64,000 nt of DNA from Cupriavidus pinatubonensis. Lineage in GTDB: Bacteria; Pseudomonadota; Gammaproteobacteria; Burkholderiales; Burkholderiaceae. The notes beneath the pieces were generated by a model that saw only the letters and a list, made by a program, of their open reading frames with translations, was not told where the DNA came from and did not search any database. The stretch lies in contig NZ_CP080766.1 in assembly GCF_019602855.1 (NCBI RefSeq), positions 1,922,001-1,986,000 of the forward strand, in the 5' to 3' direction. This document shows, piece after piece, positions 8,646 through 16,707 of this stretch; positions within the stretch are counted from its first letter, which is position 1, and every line of letters begins with the position of its first letter. Both the position numbers and the translations under genes were made by a program.

Positions 8646-9165
8646 ATCGTAGTGCGCCAGGGGTGTTGTACGGGTATGGGCTTCAGAGTTCTTCACGCCG
8701 CCTGCCGCGTGGGGCACCACCGTGGTCAGGAATAAAGCGCTGATTGAACGAGCCCTGCAAGCGCTGGTGGCCCCTGCTGCGAGCGATACCGTGTGATCGC
8801 CTTCGGCTGCGCTGCGCGTAGAGCCCTAGTCTGAGCACGCAGGCCCAGGGTACGCCACGCCTCGGTGACGATGCCCAGGCATGACATGCGCGAATTAAAG
8901 AGAGGAAATGGACCTCGGGCGCCAGCGACGTTGATGAGCTTGCCCCCAGACGAAGACGCACGCGCAGCACAGCCGAAAGCGTTCCACCCCTGCCGCTATT
9001 GGAACGCTGTACCTATACGTGGTCGGGGCTTGTTCAAAATCCGGTTGGCGTCAGGCACCGCGCTGAAAACCTACGCGTAGCAGGGTCGAACGGCTGACCT
9101 CCGTGGCAGGCGTCCAAAGCCGTTTGAGCCACTGCCGCCGTGGAATTGATGGCCAGCGGCTACGA

Positions 9166-9250
9166 CGCGCTTTTCTGCTTACTCTTTTGTCGCTAGGACA
9201 AAAGAGTAAGTCGCCGGCTACGCCGGCGAAACAGCAGCACTTGCCAGGAG
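9166..9250 (-). repeat. Hairpin repeat element, copy 2 (inverted)
   Basis: The reverse complement aligns with 8541-8616 along its whole length at roughly 85 percent by eye. The long stem here is TTACTCTTTTGTC with a CTAGC loop. It differs from copy 1 at positions on both arms, so pairing is preserved. Confidence 0.7.
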
Positions 9251-9288
9251 CGATAACCCAGCCCCAACGAGAAGCCCGCGCCGGCTAG

Positions 9289-9323
9289 AAAAAAAGGCCC
9301 CGGGAAAGCAGGAATCCCAGGGC
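9289..9323 (-). terminator. Intrinsic terminator of the NCS2 permease
   Basis: On the minus strand CCCTGGGA and TCCCGGGG pair with one G-U around a short loop and are followed by a run of seven T. It lies about 95 bp beyond the permease stop. Confidence 0.6.
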
Positions 9324-9417
9324 ATAAATCCACCGCTGTGGCGGCAGAGGAGACATCGTTGAATTCACTGCGGACAACCGCGCCAGAGGCAGCAGTTGTC
9401 CGATTGGCATATCGATT

Positions 9418-10800
9418 TCAGATCGCCCAGCCTCCGGCATAGAACGCAGCCAGTGCTACGGCAATCGCTACGGTGCCGACATTGAGCTTGCGCCATTCGC
9501 CCGCAACGATGCGGCCGACCACCAGCGTGCAGAAGCCGAGCATGATGCCGGTGACGATATTGCAAGTCAGCACGATAAATACCGCGCAGACCAGACCGGC
9601 GAGTGCATCGACGAGGTCGTCCATATGCAGGCGCGAGACGCTCGACAGCATCAGCAGGCCCACGTACATCAGCGCCGGTGCGGTGGCGTACGACGGCACC
9701 AGGCCGGCCAATGGCGAGAAGAACATCACTGCGAGGAACAGCAGGCCGACTACCACTGCGGTCAGGCCGGTCTTGGCGCCGGCGGCAACGCCGACGGTCG
9801 ATTCGATGTAGGCCGCGGCCGGTGCGCCGCCGAAGATGGCGGAGAAGATCGAACTGACCGAGTCCGCCGTGAGCGCGCGTCCGCCGTTGCGGATGTGGCC
9901 ATTGGCGTCGAGCTGGCCGGCCTGGCCCGCGACGGCGCGGATCGTGCCGGTGGCATCGAACACGGCAGTCATCACCAGCGCCAGCACGCTGGGCAGCACG
10001 GCGGCGGACAGTGCGCCGCGGATGTCCATGGCGCCAATCAGCGACTGGTGGCCCGGTGCGCTCAGCGACGGCAGCGCGAAGACGCCAGTGAACTTCACGG
10101 CGGGGTCGAAGATCAGGCCCAGCACCGAGATGGCGACGATCACCAGCAGGATGCCGCCCGGCACGCGCCGGCGCTCCAGGCCGAAGATGGCGGCCAGCCC
10201 CAGCACCGACATCACGACGGGGAACGCGGTGATCTTGCCCAGCGCCACGGGCAGGCCAGCGCCGCTGTTCTTGACCACGAGGCCGACATCATTGGACGCG
10301 ATCAGCAGCAGGAACAGGCCGATGCCGATCCCCGCGCCGTGGGCCACGCCGGCTGGCAGGTTGCGCAGGATCCAGGAACGTACGCCGGTCACGGAGATCG
10401 CGGTGAAGACCACGCCCATCAGGAACACGGCGCCGAGTGCCACGGCCGGCGACAGCCCCTGCCCGAGCACCAGGCCAAAGGCCATGAACGCGGTCAGCGA
10501 AATGGCACAGCCGATCGCGATCGGCAGCTTGGCCCAGACCCCCATCAGCAGCGAGCCGAAGGCCGTGGTCAGGCACACCGCCACGAATACCGCGCTGGTG
10601 TCGAAGCCGGCCTTGCCGAGCATGCCCGGCACGACAAAGACGGCGTAGACCATGGCCATGAAGGTCGTCACGCCTGCCACGAGTTCCTGCCGCTGCGTGC
10701 TGCCGCGGGCGGTGATCTGGAAGTAGGCGTCGAGCTTGTTCTTGACTTCGGGGCGCGCGGAATCGACTTCCGTCACTGACGGATAGGGCTGTTCGATCAT
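9418..10800 (-). CDS. NCS2 family purine-type permease (AzgA/PbuG-like)
   Basis: A 460-residue transporter with 12-14 hydrophobic helices of the adenine/guanine/hypoxanthine branch of the nucleobase:cation symporter-2 family. Typical segments are [20 protein letters not shown] near the N-terminus, the [13 protein letters not shown] substrate-site region, and [20 protein letters not shown] in the helix-10 signature. It probably imports purine bases with protons. ATG 10800 is chosen because AAGGAG lies 10 nt upstream and gives the family-like start MIEQPYPSV; an upstream in-frame extension lacks a ribosome site. Neighbours give no further clue to substrate. Confidence 0.88.
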   Translation of the reverse strand: MIEQPYPSVTEVDSARPEVKNKLDAYFQITARGSTQRQELVAGVTTFMAMVYAVFVVPGMLGKAGFDTSAVFVAVCLTTAFGSLLMGVWAKLPIAIGCAISLTAFMAFGLVLGQGLSPAVALGAVFLMGVVFTAISVTGVRSWILRNLPAGVAHGAGIGIGLFLLLIASNDVGLVVKNSGAGLPVALGKITAFPVVMSVLGLAAIFGLERRRVPGGILLVIVAISVLGLIFDPAVKFTGVFALPSLSAPGHQSLIGAMDIRGALSAAVLPSVLALVMTAVFDATGTIRAVAGQAGQLDANGHIRNGGRALTADSVSSIFSAIFGGAPAAAYIESTVGVAAGAKTGLTAVVVGLLFLAVMFFSPLAGLVPSYATAPALMYVGLLMLSSVSRLHMDDLVDALAGLVCAVFIVLTCNIVTGIMLGFCTLVVGRIVAGEWRKLNVGTVAIAVALAAFYAGGWAI

Positions 10801-11239
10801 GATGATCTGTCTCCTTGCTGGGCGCTGCCACGGCTGGCGGGAAGGGGCCGCGAACAGGCTTTGTCTCACGTGGTTCTAGGTATCGGCCGTAGCGCTCGCG
10901 CCGCGGCCGGTTTTATCGGTGTGCCGGCTGTCTTTCGCCTTCTGGACGGGCGCGATCTGGGCAAGGCTGAAGGCTAGGTGACGCGCGGCGCGTCGTCATA
11001 ACCCCGACAAAATGCGCGGTATGTCCGCAGCGGAATAGTGAATGTGATGACTTGCCGTCTCGCCAGCGGCCGGTGGCGCCGAGGCCATTCAGAGAGGGGC
11101 CGCCATTATCAGCCAGTTCGAATGGGGCCTATAGGTATTGACCCGTATGTCTTTGGGGCGACTTCGCTATACTAGGGATAACCCTCGGATCGAACGAAAA
11201 GTGCGGTCCGATGCGCTTATTTTCTATCAGGAATCTTTT
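10801..11239. other. Intergenic region, no gene seen
   Basis: This 439-bp gap separates the divergent permease and the 67-residue small protein. A TATACT -10-like hexamer at 11168-11173 lies 66 bp before the small ORF, but no matching -35 at 17 bp spacing was found. No gene or purine-riboswitch-like structure was recognised. Confidence 0.4.
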
Positions 11240-11443
11240 ATGCAAGTCCTTGCTGACACTCTCTATCGCCAGTCGCCGAGCCGCCGTCCCGCAGTCCCTG
11301 CAGACCCTTCCCGCAGTGTTGTCCCATACGCCCGCATGGGCAGCGGCAAGTCTCTGAGCGCCCGCGTGCGCGAGTATTTCGCGCGGGGCTGGGCGCTGCA
11401 TGTGCAGAACGCGCGAGAGGCCGCGCCGATCACCTGGCTGTGA
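11240..11443 (+). CDS. Small basic protein of unknown function
   Basis: A 67-residue Arg-rich protein (MQVLADTLYRQSPSRRPAVP to a C-terminal AREAAPITWL). The ATG at 11240 is preceded by CAGGAA seven bases upstream, and an AT-rich leader with a -10-like TATACT lies before it. The C-terminal half (SARVREYFARGWALHVQNAR) is a likely amphipathic helix. I do not recognise a family. It ends 18 bp from the convergent GNAT-like gene. A real short gene is likely from the ribosome site, but function is unknown. Confidence 0.55.
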   Translation: MQVLADTLYRQSPSRRPAVPADPSRSVVPYARMGSGKSLSARVREYFARGWALHVQNAREAAPITWL

Positions 11444-11461
11444 ACGCGGCCCACTGCAGAC

Positions 11462-12085
11462 TCAGTACATCCCCGTCGCTTCCTTGAAGCGTCCCAGCGT
11501 CCAGCCATGCCCGAGCAGCAACATGCGGGTATGCAGATCGTCCTTCACTACCGCGCTGACTTGCTCGCCCAGCGAGGTGAGGGTCTTGTAGCGCAGGTCG
11601 ACATAGCCAAGCGCGTACCGCCGGCCGAGCGACTGCCATAGCGCATGAGCGCCCGCCGACTGCCGCGCGCCGCTGAGCAGGCATAGCCCGCCATCGAGCG
11701 CCCAGCGGTAGAGGCCTGACGCCAGGCCGAGGCGCTGGTAGGGCGGCGCAAACTTCGTGTGCGGCGATCGCACCCACGGGTCGGCGCGCCGGCCGACTTC
11801 AATCAGCCGGTTGAAAACCGTATAGCCAGCCAGCTGGCGGCTGGCCACATCTTCCACATACACGAAAATCTCGCCATCGGCCTCGCGATAGCGCAGGCGC
11901 AGCCCGGGAAGGCCGCTTGGCATGTGAGGCATGTCATGCAGCCGGTCGCCGGGGCGGCGCATGCGGTCATGCAGCGCGCCGAGTTCGTGTTCCACTTCGG
12001 CAGTTTCGGGGCTGACATCGACGCGCAATTCCAACGCGCGTGCCAGTACCTGCGCCGGGTCGCGCAGTGCAAACGTCATGGTCAT
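11462..12085 (-). CDS. GNAT-like acetyltransferase-fold protein
   Basis: A 207-residue protein. The first 70 residues are mostly helical. The core YREADGEIFVYVEDVASRQL followed by GYTVFNRLIEV, then PPYQRLGLASGLYRWALDGGLCL, resembles the GNAT fold, with the QRLGLASGLYRWAL helix in the place of the acetyl-CoA-binding (Q/R)xxGxG/A motif. Family membership is inferred; the acetyl acceptor is unknown. GAGGAG lies 6 nt before ATG 12085. The Shine-Dalgarno overlaps the stop of a 24-residue ORF just upstream, so translation of the two is probably coupled. Confidence 0.6.
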   Translation of the reverse strand: MTMTFALRDPAQVLARALELRVDVSPETAEVEHELGALHDRMRRPGDRLHDMPHMPSGLPGLRLRYREADGEIFVYVEDVASRQLAGYTVFNRLIEVGRRADPWVRSPHTKFAPPYQRLGLASGLYRWALDGGLCLLSGARQSAGAHALWQSLGRRYALGYVDLRYKTLTSLGEQVSAVVKDDLHTRMLLLGHGWTLGRFKEATGMY

Positions 12086-12095
12086 GGCGTGCTCC

Positions 12096-12170
12096 TCAGC
12101 TATTGAAGGCGACGTACAGAATGACGAGCGCCACCATGGCGCAAAGCGTGCGGCGATAGATGGATGGCAT
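12096..12170 (-). CDS. 24-residue membrane microprotein upstream of GNAT-like gene
   Basis: The ORF MPSIYRRTLCAMVALVILYVAFNS has a good ribosome site (CAGGAG, 6 nt before the ATG), a basic N-terminus and one hydrophobic helix (LCAMVALVILYVAF). Its TGA runs straight into the GAGGAG of the next gene, leaving 10 nt between stop and the downstream ATG. This arrangement is typical of translational coupling. It could be a small membrane protein or a leader peptide. It was found by reading upstream of the acetyltransferase-like gene. Confidence 0.5.
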   Translation of the reverse strand: MPSIYRRTLCAMVALVILYVAFNS

Positions 12171-12244
12171 GGCTTTCTCCTGAATGCACGATGGTTCGCG
12201 GCTGCCAACGCGGCAGCCGCATGCAAAGTGCCGTGCGGGAAAGC

Positions 12245-12463
12245 TCAGGTCGGGACGGAGGTCCGCCGAGCTGTCCGCACGGCCAGGAAAAGCACGGCCA
12301 GGCAGGCCGGGATTACCGGCAGGCCGATGCGCGTGACCATCTCCGACGCGCACGCGGCCGCGCCATGCGTGGCATGGCAAAGCGAGGCGGTGGCGTGGAG
12401 CGACAGGGGCATCGGCAAGGCAGTGGCGGCATAGAGCCGGCTGGGCAATTTGCCGCCGACCAA
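12245..12463 (-). CDS. Possible small membrane protein
   Basis: A 72-residue frame starting with TTG, ending in a hydrophobic helix and basic tail (IGLPVIPACLAVLFLAVRTARR). Codon third positions are strongly GC, like real genes here. Two Cys-His clusters (SLCHATHGAAACAS) precede the helix. It lies on the same strand as and upstream of the 24-residue ORF and the GNAT-like gene, so could be the first gene of that unit. Against it, the start is weak, with only AAGAG upstream. No family recognised. Confidence 0.35.
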   Translation of the reverse strand: MVGGKLPSRLYAATALPMPLSLHATASLCHATHGAAACASEMVTRIGLPVIPACLAVLFLAVRTARRTSVPT

Positions 12464-12595
12464 CGACTCTTATGCCACATCGGGCACTGAATGTCCAACT
12501 ATCAGGCTGAGATCTGCGTTCAACAGCGGCCAACGAACAAGATTCTCGATGGACTTCCCTAGTCAGACGGGTTGCATGCCGCCGCAATATTGCAA

Positions 12596-12624
12596 TTGTG
12601 AACACTGTCTACATGGACTAGACT
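12596..12624 (+). promoter_or_regulatory. Sigma-70-type promoter of the propeller/MoaD pair
   Basis: TTGTGA at 12596-12601 and TAGACT at 12619-12624 are separated by exactly 17 bp. The predicted transcript would start near 12631, about 39 nt before the ATG at 12670. Confidence 0.5.
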
Positions 12625-12669
12625 CGGTAGCACATGCCCCACGGCGGGGCAGTTCCGCAGGGAGCCATG

Positions 12670-13851
12670 ATGACAGCTAGCACGGCACCGCAAACCGAAC
12701 CCCACAAGACGTCAGCTCCGGAATCCGGCCCGGTCATGCTGCTGGTCGCCACGATCAAGGGCGCGTGGTTCCTGGCCAGTGACCCCGCGCGCCGCACCTG
12801 GGAACTGCGTGGGCCGGTATTCCTCGGGCACACCATCCACCACATCGTGCAGGATCCGCGGGAACCGGAGCGCATGCTGATGGCGGCGCGCACCGGCCAT
12901 CTGGGACCGACGGTATTCCGTTCGGACGACGGCGGCGGCAACTGGACCGAGGCCACGCGCCCACCGGCGTTCAACAAGGCCCCCGAAGGTGAAACCGGCC
13001 GCGTGGTCGACCATGTCTTCTGGCTCACGCCCGGACATGCGTCCGAACCCGGCACGTGGTATGCCGGCACCTCTCCGCAAGGCTTGTTCCGCAGTACCGA
13101 TCACGGTGCGAGCTGGGAGCCGGTGGCCGGCTTCAATGATCACCCGATGCGGCGCGCCTGGACCGGCGGCGAACAGGACGGCACGCCCGACGGCCCAAAG
13201 ATGCATTCCATCCTTGTCGATCCGCGCGATCCGAAGCACCTCTACATCGGCATGTCGAGCGGCGGCGTATTCGAAAGCACCGATGCGGGTACCGACTGGA
13301 AGCCGCTGAACCGCGGTTGCGCCGCGAATTTCCTGCCGGACCCCAACGTCGAATTCGGCCATGACCCGCACTGCGTGGTGCAGCATCCGGCTGCGCCTGA
13401 CATCCTGTACCAGCAAAACCACTGCGGCATCTATCGCATGGACCGGCGCGAAGGGGTGTGGAAGCGCATCGGCGACGCCATGCCGCGCGAGGTTGGGGAT
13501 ATCGGCTTCCCGATCGTCGTGCATCAGCGCGATCCACGCACGGTATGGGTCTTCCCGATGGATGGCAGCGACGTCTGGCCCCGCGTGAGCCCCGGCGGCA
13601 AGCCCGCGGTCTATGTCACGCGCGACGCAGGCGAGTCGTGGCAGCGGCAGGATCGTGGCCTGCCCACCGATCAGGCCTGGCTCACCGTCAAGCGCCAGGC
13701 CATGACTGCCGACGCGCACGCGCCTGTGGGGGTGTATTTCGGCACCACCGGCGGCGAGATCTGGGCCAGTGCCGATGAAGGCGAACACTGGCAGTGCATT
13801 GCGAGCCACTTGCCGCACATCTACGCGGTCCAGTCGGCACGGCCGGTCTGA
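12670..13851 (+). CDS. BNR/sialidase-type beta-propeller protein
   Basis: A 393-residue soluble protein made of repeated propeller blades. Several BNR-like Asp-box units are visible: SDDGGGNWTEATRP, STDHGASWEPVAG, STDAGTDWKPL, TRDAGESWQR and SADEGEHWQCI. Such proteins are often named exo-alpha-sialidase or glycosyl hydrolase, but no signal peptide or catalytic sialidase triad was recognised, so enzymatic activity is unproven. GGGAG lies 5 nt before ATG 12670; ATG 12667 is the alternative. A MoaD-like gene begins 17 bp after its stop and is probably co-transcribed. Confidence 0.75.
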   Translation: MTASTAPQTEPHKTSAPESGPVMLLVATIKGAWFLASDPARRTWELRGPVFLGHTIHHIVQDPREPERMLMAARTGHLGPTVFRSDDGGGNWTEATRPPAFNKAPEGETGRVVDHVFWLTPGHASEPGTWYAGTSPQGLFRSTDHGASWEPVAGFNDHPMRRAWTGGEQDGTPDGPKMHSILVDPRDPKHLYIGMSSGGVFESTDAGTDWKPLNRGCAANFLPDPNVEFGHDPHCVVQHPAAPDILYQQNHCGIYRMDRREGVWKRIGDAMPREVGDIGFPIVVHQRDPRTVWVFPMDGSDVWPRVSPGGKPAVYVTRDAGESWQRQDRGLPTDQAWLTVKRQAMTADAHAPVGVYFGTTGGEIWASADEGEHWQCIASHLPHIYAVQSARPV

Positions 13852-13868
13852 CGCTCAAGGGAGTCAGC

Positions 13869-14129
13869 ATGCGCGTCCATATTGCCTCGCCGCTGCTTTC
13901 CTATACCGATCAGCAGTCGGTCGTGGAAGCCCATGGCAAGAGCATCGGCCAGTTGCTCGAGGACCTGGACCGGCAGTTTCCCGGCATGCGTTTCCGCATT
14001 GTCGATGAGCAGGACAAGCTGCGGCCGTATATCCGCGTCTTCGTCAATCGCGTGCAGTGGATGCGGCTCGACGCGCCGCTGCACGACGATGACGAGGTCC
14101 ACATCCTGCAGGCACTCGCTGGCGGCTGA
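13869..14129 (+). CDS. MoaD/ThiS family ubiquitin-like protein
   Basis: An 86-residue beta-grasp protein ending in Ala-Gly-Gly, the C-terminal di-glycine that MoaD and ThiS proteins use as the thiocarboxylate sulphur carrier. Family features are the SIGQLLEDLDRQFPGMRFRI helix region and YIRVFVNRV followed by DDDEVHILQALAGG. AAGGGAG lies 5 nt before the ATG. It is paired with the upstream propeller gene rather than with moaE or thiG, so it probably serves a dedicated sulphur-transfer or protein-modification role. The partner E1-like enzyme is not in this window. Confidence 0.85.
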   Translation: MRVHIASPLLSYTDQQSVVEAHGKSIGQLLEDLDRQFPGMRFRIVDEQDKLRPYIRVFVNRVQWMRLDAPLHDDDEVHILQALAGG

Positions 14130-14219
14130 TTCGCTGTATCGCGTATCGCGGGCATTCCGCCGCCATGATCTGGTGCAAAGTCGTTGCGTGAATCAGATCA
14201 ATCCCACTTAAGCCCTGCT

Positions 14220-14246
14220 TAAATCCCCGAGTCCGGTTGCCGATAT
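14220..14246 (+). promoter_or_regulatory. Sigma-28 (FliA)-type promoter of cheV
   Basis: TAAATCCC at 14220-14227, an 11-bp spacer and GCCGATAT at 14239-14246 match the flagellar sigma-28 consensus TAAAGTTT-N11-GCCGATAA in spacing and at most of the key bases. It is about 100 bp before the cheV ATG, so motility-class expression is likely. Confidence 0.7.
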
Positions 14247-14347
14247 CCAGACATCGAACGTCTGCTGTCCGCCTGCCGCCGGGCCGCAGACCGCACCTAC
14301 CGCAGCGGCAAACTAATTAGCCATTCGGCACGCAAGGGGAGCATCAC

Positions 14348-15304
14348 ATGAGCAGTTCGATGAGGGACATCGATGAACGCACCAACCTGACCAACAACAA
14401 CCAGTTCGAACTGCTGTTGTTCCGGCTGGGCGACGCCGAGCATACAGGCCAGTCCGAACTGTTCGGCATCAACGTCTTTAAGGTCCGCGAAATCCTGGTG
14501 ATGCCGCCGGTCACCACCGTCGTCGGCGCGGATCCGTCGATCCTGGGCATGGCCGACATCCGCGGCCAGGTGATTCCGGTCATCGACCTGCCGCGCCTGG
14601 TTGGCTGCAAGCCAGCAAACGGCCTCGGCATCCTGCTGGTGACCGAATACGCGCGCTCGACGCAAGGGTTTGCGGTCGAGGCCGTCGAGGAAATCGTGCG
14701 CCTGGAATGGAACCAGGTCCATTCAGCCGAAGCCAGCGTGCGCACGGGCCACGTCACCAGCATCGCCAAGCTCGACGCCGGCACGGACAACGCGCGCCTG
14801 GTGCAGGTACTGGACGTCGAACAGATCCTGCGCGACGTGCTGCCGTCGCGCCAGCCGGACGTGGTTCCGGAAGCGGTTGGCCCCCAGCTCACCCTGCCGC
14901 CTGGCACCAAGGTGATCGCCGCCGACGATTCCGCGCTCGCGCGCGGGCTGATCGAGCAGAGCCTGAAGGCGCTGGGCGCGCCGGTGCTGATGACCAAGTC
15001 CGGCAAGGAAGCCTGGGATCTGCTCGACAGCATGGCCGCTGAAGCCGCCAGCAACGGCCGTTCGATCCACGACGAAGTGGCGCTGGTGCTGACCGACCTG
15101 GAAATGCCGGAGATGGATGGCTTCACGCTGACCCGCAAAATCAAGGCGGACAGCCGCCTCAAATCGCTGCCGGTCGTGATTCATTCATCTCTTTCCGGCG
15201 AGGCCAGTGAGGAACATGTGCGCAAGGTGGGCGCCAACGCCTATGTCGCCAAGTTCGTCGCGAAGGAACTTGCCGAGACGTTGCGCAGCGTGCTGGTGCA
15301 CTGA
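14348..15304 (+). CDS. cheV: Chemotaxis coupling/response-regulator protein CheV
   Basis: A 318-residue protein with an N-terminal CheW-like domain (about residues 15-170: ELFGINVFKVREIL, GMADIRGQVIPVIDLPRLVG) fused to a receiver domain (about 190-318). The acidic pocket is ADDS and the phosphoacceptor is Asp250 in TDLEMPEMDG, with the conserved Lys in AYVAKFVAKEL. CheV couples chemoreceptors to CheA and tunes adaptation when phosphorylated. GGGGAG lies 6 nt before the ATG. A sigma-28-like promoter upstream supports co-regulation with flagellar genes, although no other che gene is nearby. Confidence 0.95.
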   Translation: MSSSMRDIDERTNLTNNNQFELLLFRLGDAEHTGQSELFGINVFKVREILVMPPVTTVVGADPSILGMADIRGQVIPVIDLPRLVGCKPANGLGILLVTEYARSTQGFAVEAVEEIVRLEWNQVHSAEASVRTGHVTSIAKLDAGTDNARLVQVLDVEQILRDVLPSRQPDVVPEAVGPQLTLPPGTKVIAADDSALARGLIEQSLKALGAPVLMTKSGKEAWDLLDSMAAEAASNGRSIHDEVALVLTDLEMPEMDGFTLTRKIKADSRLKSLPVVIHSSLSGEASEEHVRKVGANAYVAKFVAKELAETLRSVLVH

Positions 15305-15453
15305 ACGCCGCCCGGCGTGGTCAACTTGTATCGCATGAGGCACAGAACAGCCCCGGACGCAACCATTTCCCCACGCCGTCCTGTTGCCTATAAATTAGGC
15401 ACGCCAGTCTTTTCCAATACCGGCGCGCCTTGTGCGGTTGTCAATAGGCCGGA

Positions 15454-15474
15454 TATCCACTGTTCCTGTGGATA
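15454..15474. repeat. Imperfect palindrome with TATCCAC arms
   Basis: TATCCAC at 15454-15460 and GTGGATA at 15468-15474 flank a 7-nt loop and are followed by TTTTC at 15476-15480. It resembles the longer palindrome at 7195-7225 and may serve as the cheV terminator. Confidence 0.45.
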
Positions 15475-15494
15475 GTTTTCCCGGGGGCCCCGTC

Positions 15495-15518
15495 CGCCTC
15501 ATACCTAAGTATGAGGCG
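15495..15518. terminator. Hairpin in cheV-peroxiredoxin convergent gap
   Basis: A perfect 10-bp stem (CGCCTCATAC and GTATGAGGCG) with a CTAA loop lies between the convergent cheV and peroxiredoxin genes. It lacks a T-tract but could stop transcription in both directions. Confidence 0.45.
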
Positions 15519-15540
15519 ATACCCGGAAACGCGGACCGGA

Positions 15541-15556
15541 CGGGCGCTTCCGCCCG
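15541..15556 (-). terminator. Short hairpin after peroxiredoxin gene
   Basis: CGGGCG and CGCCCG pair around CTTC, 9 nt after the peroxiredoxin stop. On the minus strand the loop is GAAG. No T-run follows. Confidence 0.4.
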
Positions 15557-15565
15557 CCATTCTCC

Positions 15566-16219
15566 TTACTTTGGCTGGGCCACCACCCGAAGGTAGGGCT
15601 TCAACGTCTTGAAGCCATTCGGGTATTTCTTCCGTGCGTCTTCGTCCGAAACCGACGTCGGGATGATCACGTCATCTCCCGGTTTCCAGTTGACCGGGGT
15701 CGCCACGGCATGCTTCGCGTTGAGCTGCAGCGAATCCAGCAGGCGCAGGACTTCGTCGAAATTGCGGCCGGCACTCATCGGATACGCCAGCATCGCCTTG
15801 ATCTTCTTGTCCGGCCCGATCCAGAACACCGAGCGGATGGTCGCGTTATCCACGGCGGTGCGCGGGCCGCCGCTGGCTTCGGGGTGGATCATGTCATAGA
15901 GCTTGGCCACCTTCAGGTCGGCATCGCCGATCATCGGATAGTTGACCGCATGGCCCTGTGTTTCCTCGATGTCCTTGGCCCAGCGCGAGTGGTCGCCGAC
16001 CGGATCGATGCTCAGGCCGATGATCTTGGTGTTGCGCTTGTCGAATTCGGGCTTGAGGCCAGCCATATAGCCGAGTTCGGTCGTGCAGACGGGCGTGAAG
16101 TCCTTCGGATGCGAAAACAGGATGGCCCAGCCGTCTCCGATCCATTCATGGAAATGGATCGTGCCTTGCGTGGTCTCGGCGGTGAAGTCAGGGGCTTCTT
16201 CGCCAATTCGAATCGCCAT
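15566..16219 (-). CDS. 1-Cys peroxiredoxin (Prx6/LsfA family)
   Basis: A 217-residue thiol peroxidase that reduces hydrogen and organic peroxides in the cytoplasm. The peroxidatic Cys45 sits in DFTPVCTTE. There is no resolving cysteine in the family position, and the extended C-terminal domain (PVNWKPGDDVIIP, then YPNGFKTLKPYLR) is that of the Prx6/LsfA class rather than AhpC. AAGGAG precedes ATG 16219. The gene is followed by hairpins and preceded on the same strand by nothing closer than its convergent-free promoter gap with the universal stress gene, so it is probably transcribed alone. Confidence 0.93.
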   Translation of the reverse strand: MAIRIGEEAPDFTAETTQGTIHFHEWIGDGWAILFSHPKDFTPVCTTELGYMAGLKPEFDKRNTKIIGLSIDPVGDHSRWAKDIEETQGHAVNYPMIGDADLKVAKLYDMIHPEASGGPRTAVDNATIRSVFWIGPDKKIKAMLAYPMSAGRNFDEVLRLLDSLQLNAKHAVATPVNWKPGDDVIIPTSVSDEDARKKYPNGFKTLKPYLRVVAQPK

Positions 16220-16269
16220 GATCGAACTCCTTGGTTGGGGGTGAAGACAAAGGGGCTAATGAAATGCCG

Positions 16270-16707
16270 CTAGTGAAACACCAGCACGGGAATCGTACTG
16301 TGCGTCAGGACCTTGTGCGTCTCGCTGCCGATCAGCATGGCCTGCAGGCCGCGCCGCCCGTGCGACGACATCACGATCAGGTCGCAGTCCCGCTGCTGCG
16401 CCGTCAGGACGATCGCCTGCCACGGGTGGTCGTCCGTGGCGGTGACGGTTTCGCATGGTACGCCTGCCTGGGTTGCCGCCCGGCTCAGGGCAAGCAGGAA
16501 TTCCTCTGCGTGGCGCGCGGCCTCGGCGGCGAACGTTTCCCGCGACTCCTGCAGGCTGCTGAGCCGGTAGGTCATCAGGTGGTACTGGGGGATCACATGG
16601 AGGCCAGTGACCCGGGCACCGATGCGCTCGGCAAAGGTCATGGCCCGCGCAATCATGGCGTCGGCTCGGGGGGAGCCGTCCGTGGGAACCAGGAAGTGCC
16701 TGAACAT
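16270..16707 (-). CDS. Universal stress protein (UspA family)
   Basis: A 145-residue single-domain Usp. It starts FRHFLVPTDGSPRADAMIAR and carries the ATP-binding signature near the C-terminus (DLIVMSSHGRRGLQAMLIGS, then ETHKVLTHSTIPVLVFH). G-x2-G-x9-G(S/T) spacing is visible in this loop, so it is of the nucleotide-binding class. ATG 16707 is preferred over ATG 16710, because GGAGG is 5 nt from the former and 2 nt from the latter. It is divergent from the SulP transporter gene, 215 bp away. Confidence 0.9.
   Translation of the reverse strand: MFRHFLVPTDGSPRADAMIARAMTFAERIGARVTGLHVIPQYHLMTYRLSSLQESRETFAAEAARHAEEFLLALSRAATQAGVPCETVTATDDHPWQAIVLTAQQRDCDLIVMSSHGRRGLQAMLIGSETHKVLTHSTIPVLVFH

Larger units (their letters stand above)
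8297..9417. other. Gene-free region with hairpin repeats
   Basis: This 1.1 kb stretch has no convincing gene. The first 150 bp are the AT-rich promoter region of the H-NS gene. The rest contains two inverted copies of a hairpin element (8541-8616 and 9166-9250) around about 550 bp of low-coding-potential sequence, a small terminator-like hairpin at 8625-8645, and a terminator for the downstream permease at 9289-9323. Short open frames here look like translated repeat sequence. Confidence 0.6.

Noticed and set aside
8683..8970. Arg-rich 95-residue minus-strand frame between the hairpin repeats
   Set aside because: Its composition is that of translated repeat DNA, it has no ribosome site or family features, and codon bias is unlike the neighbouring genes.
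10801..11100. Purine riboswitch before the NCS2 permease
   Set aside because: The conserved core bases and three-way junction are absent on the minus strand.
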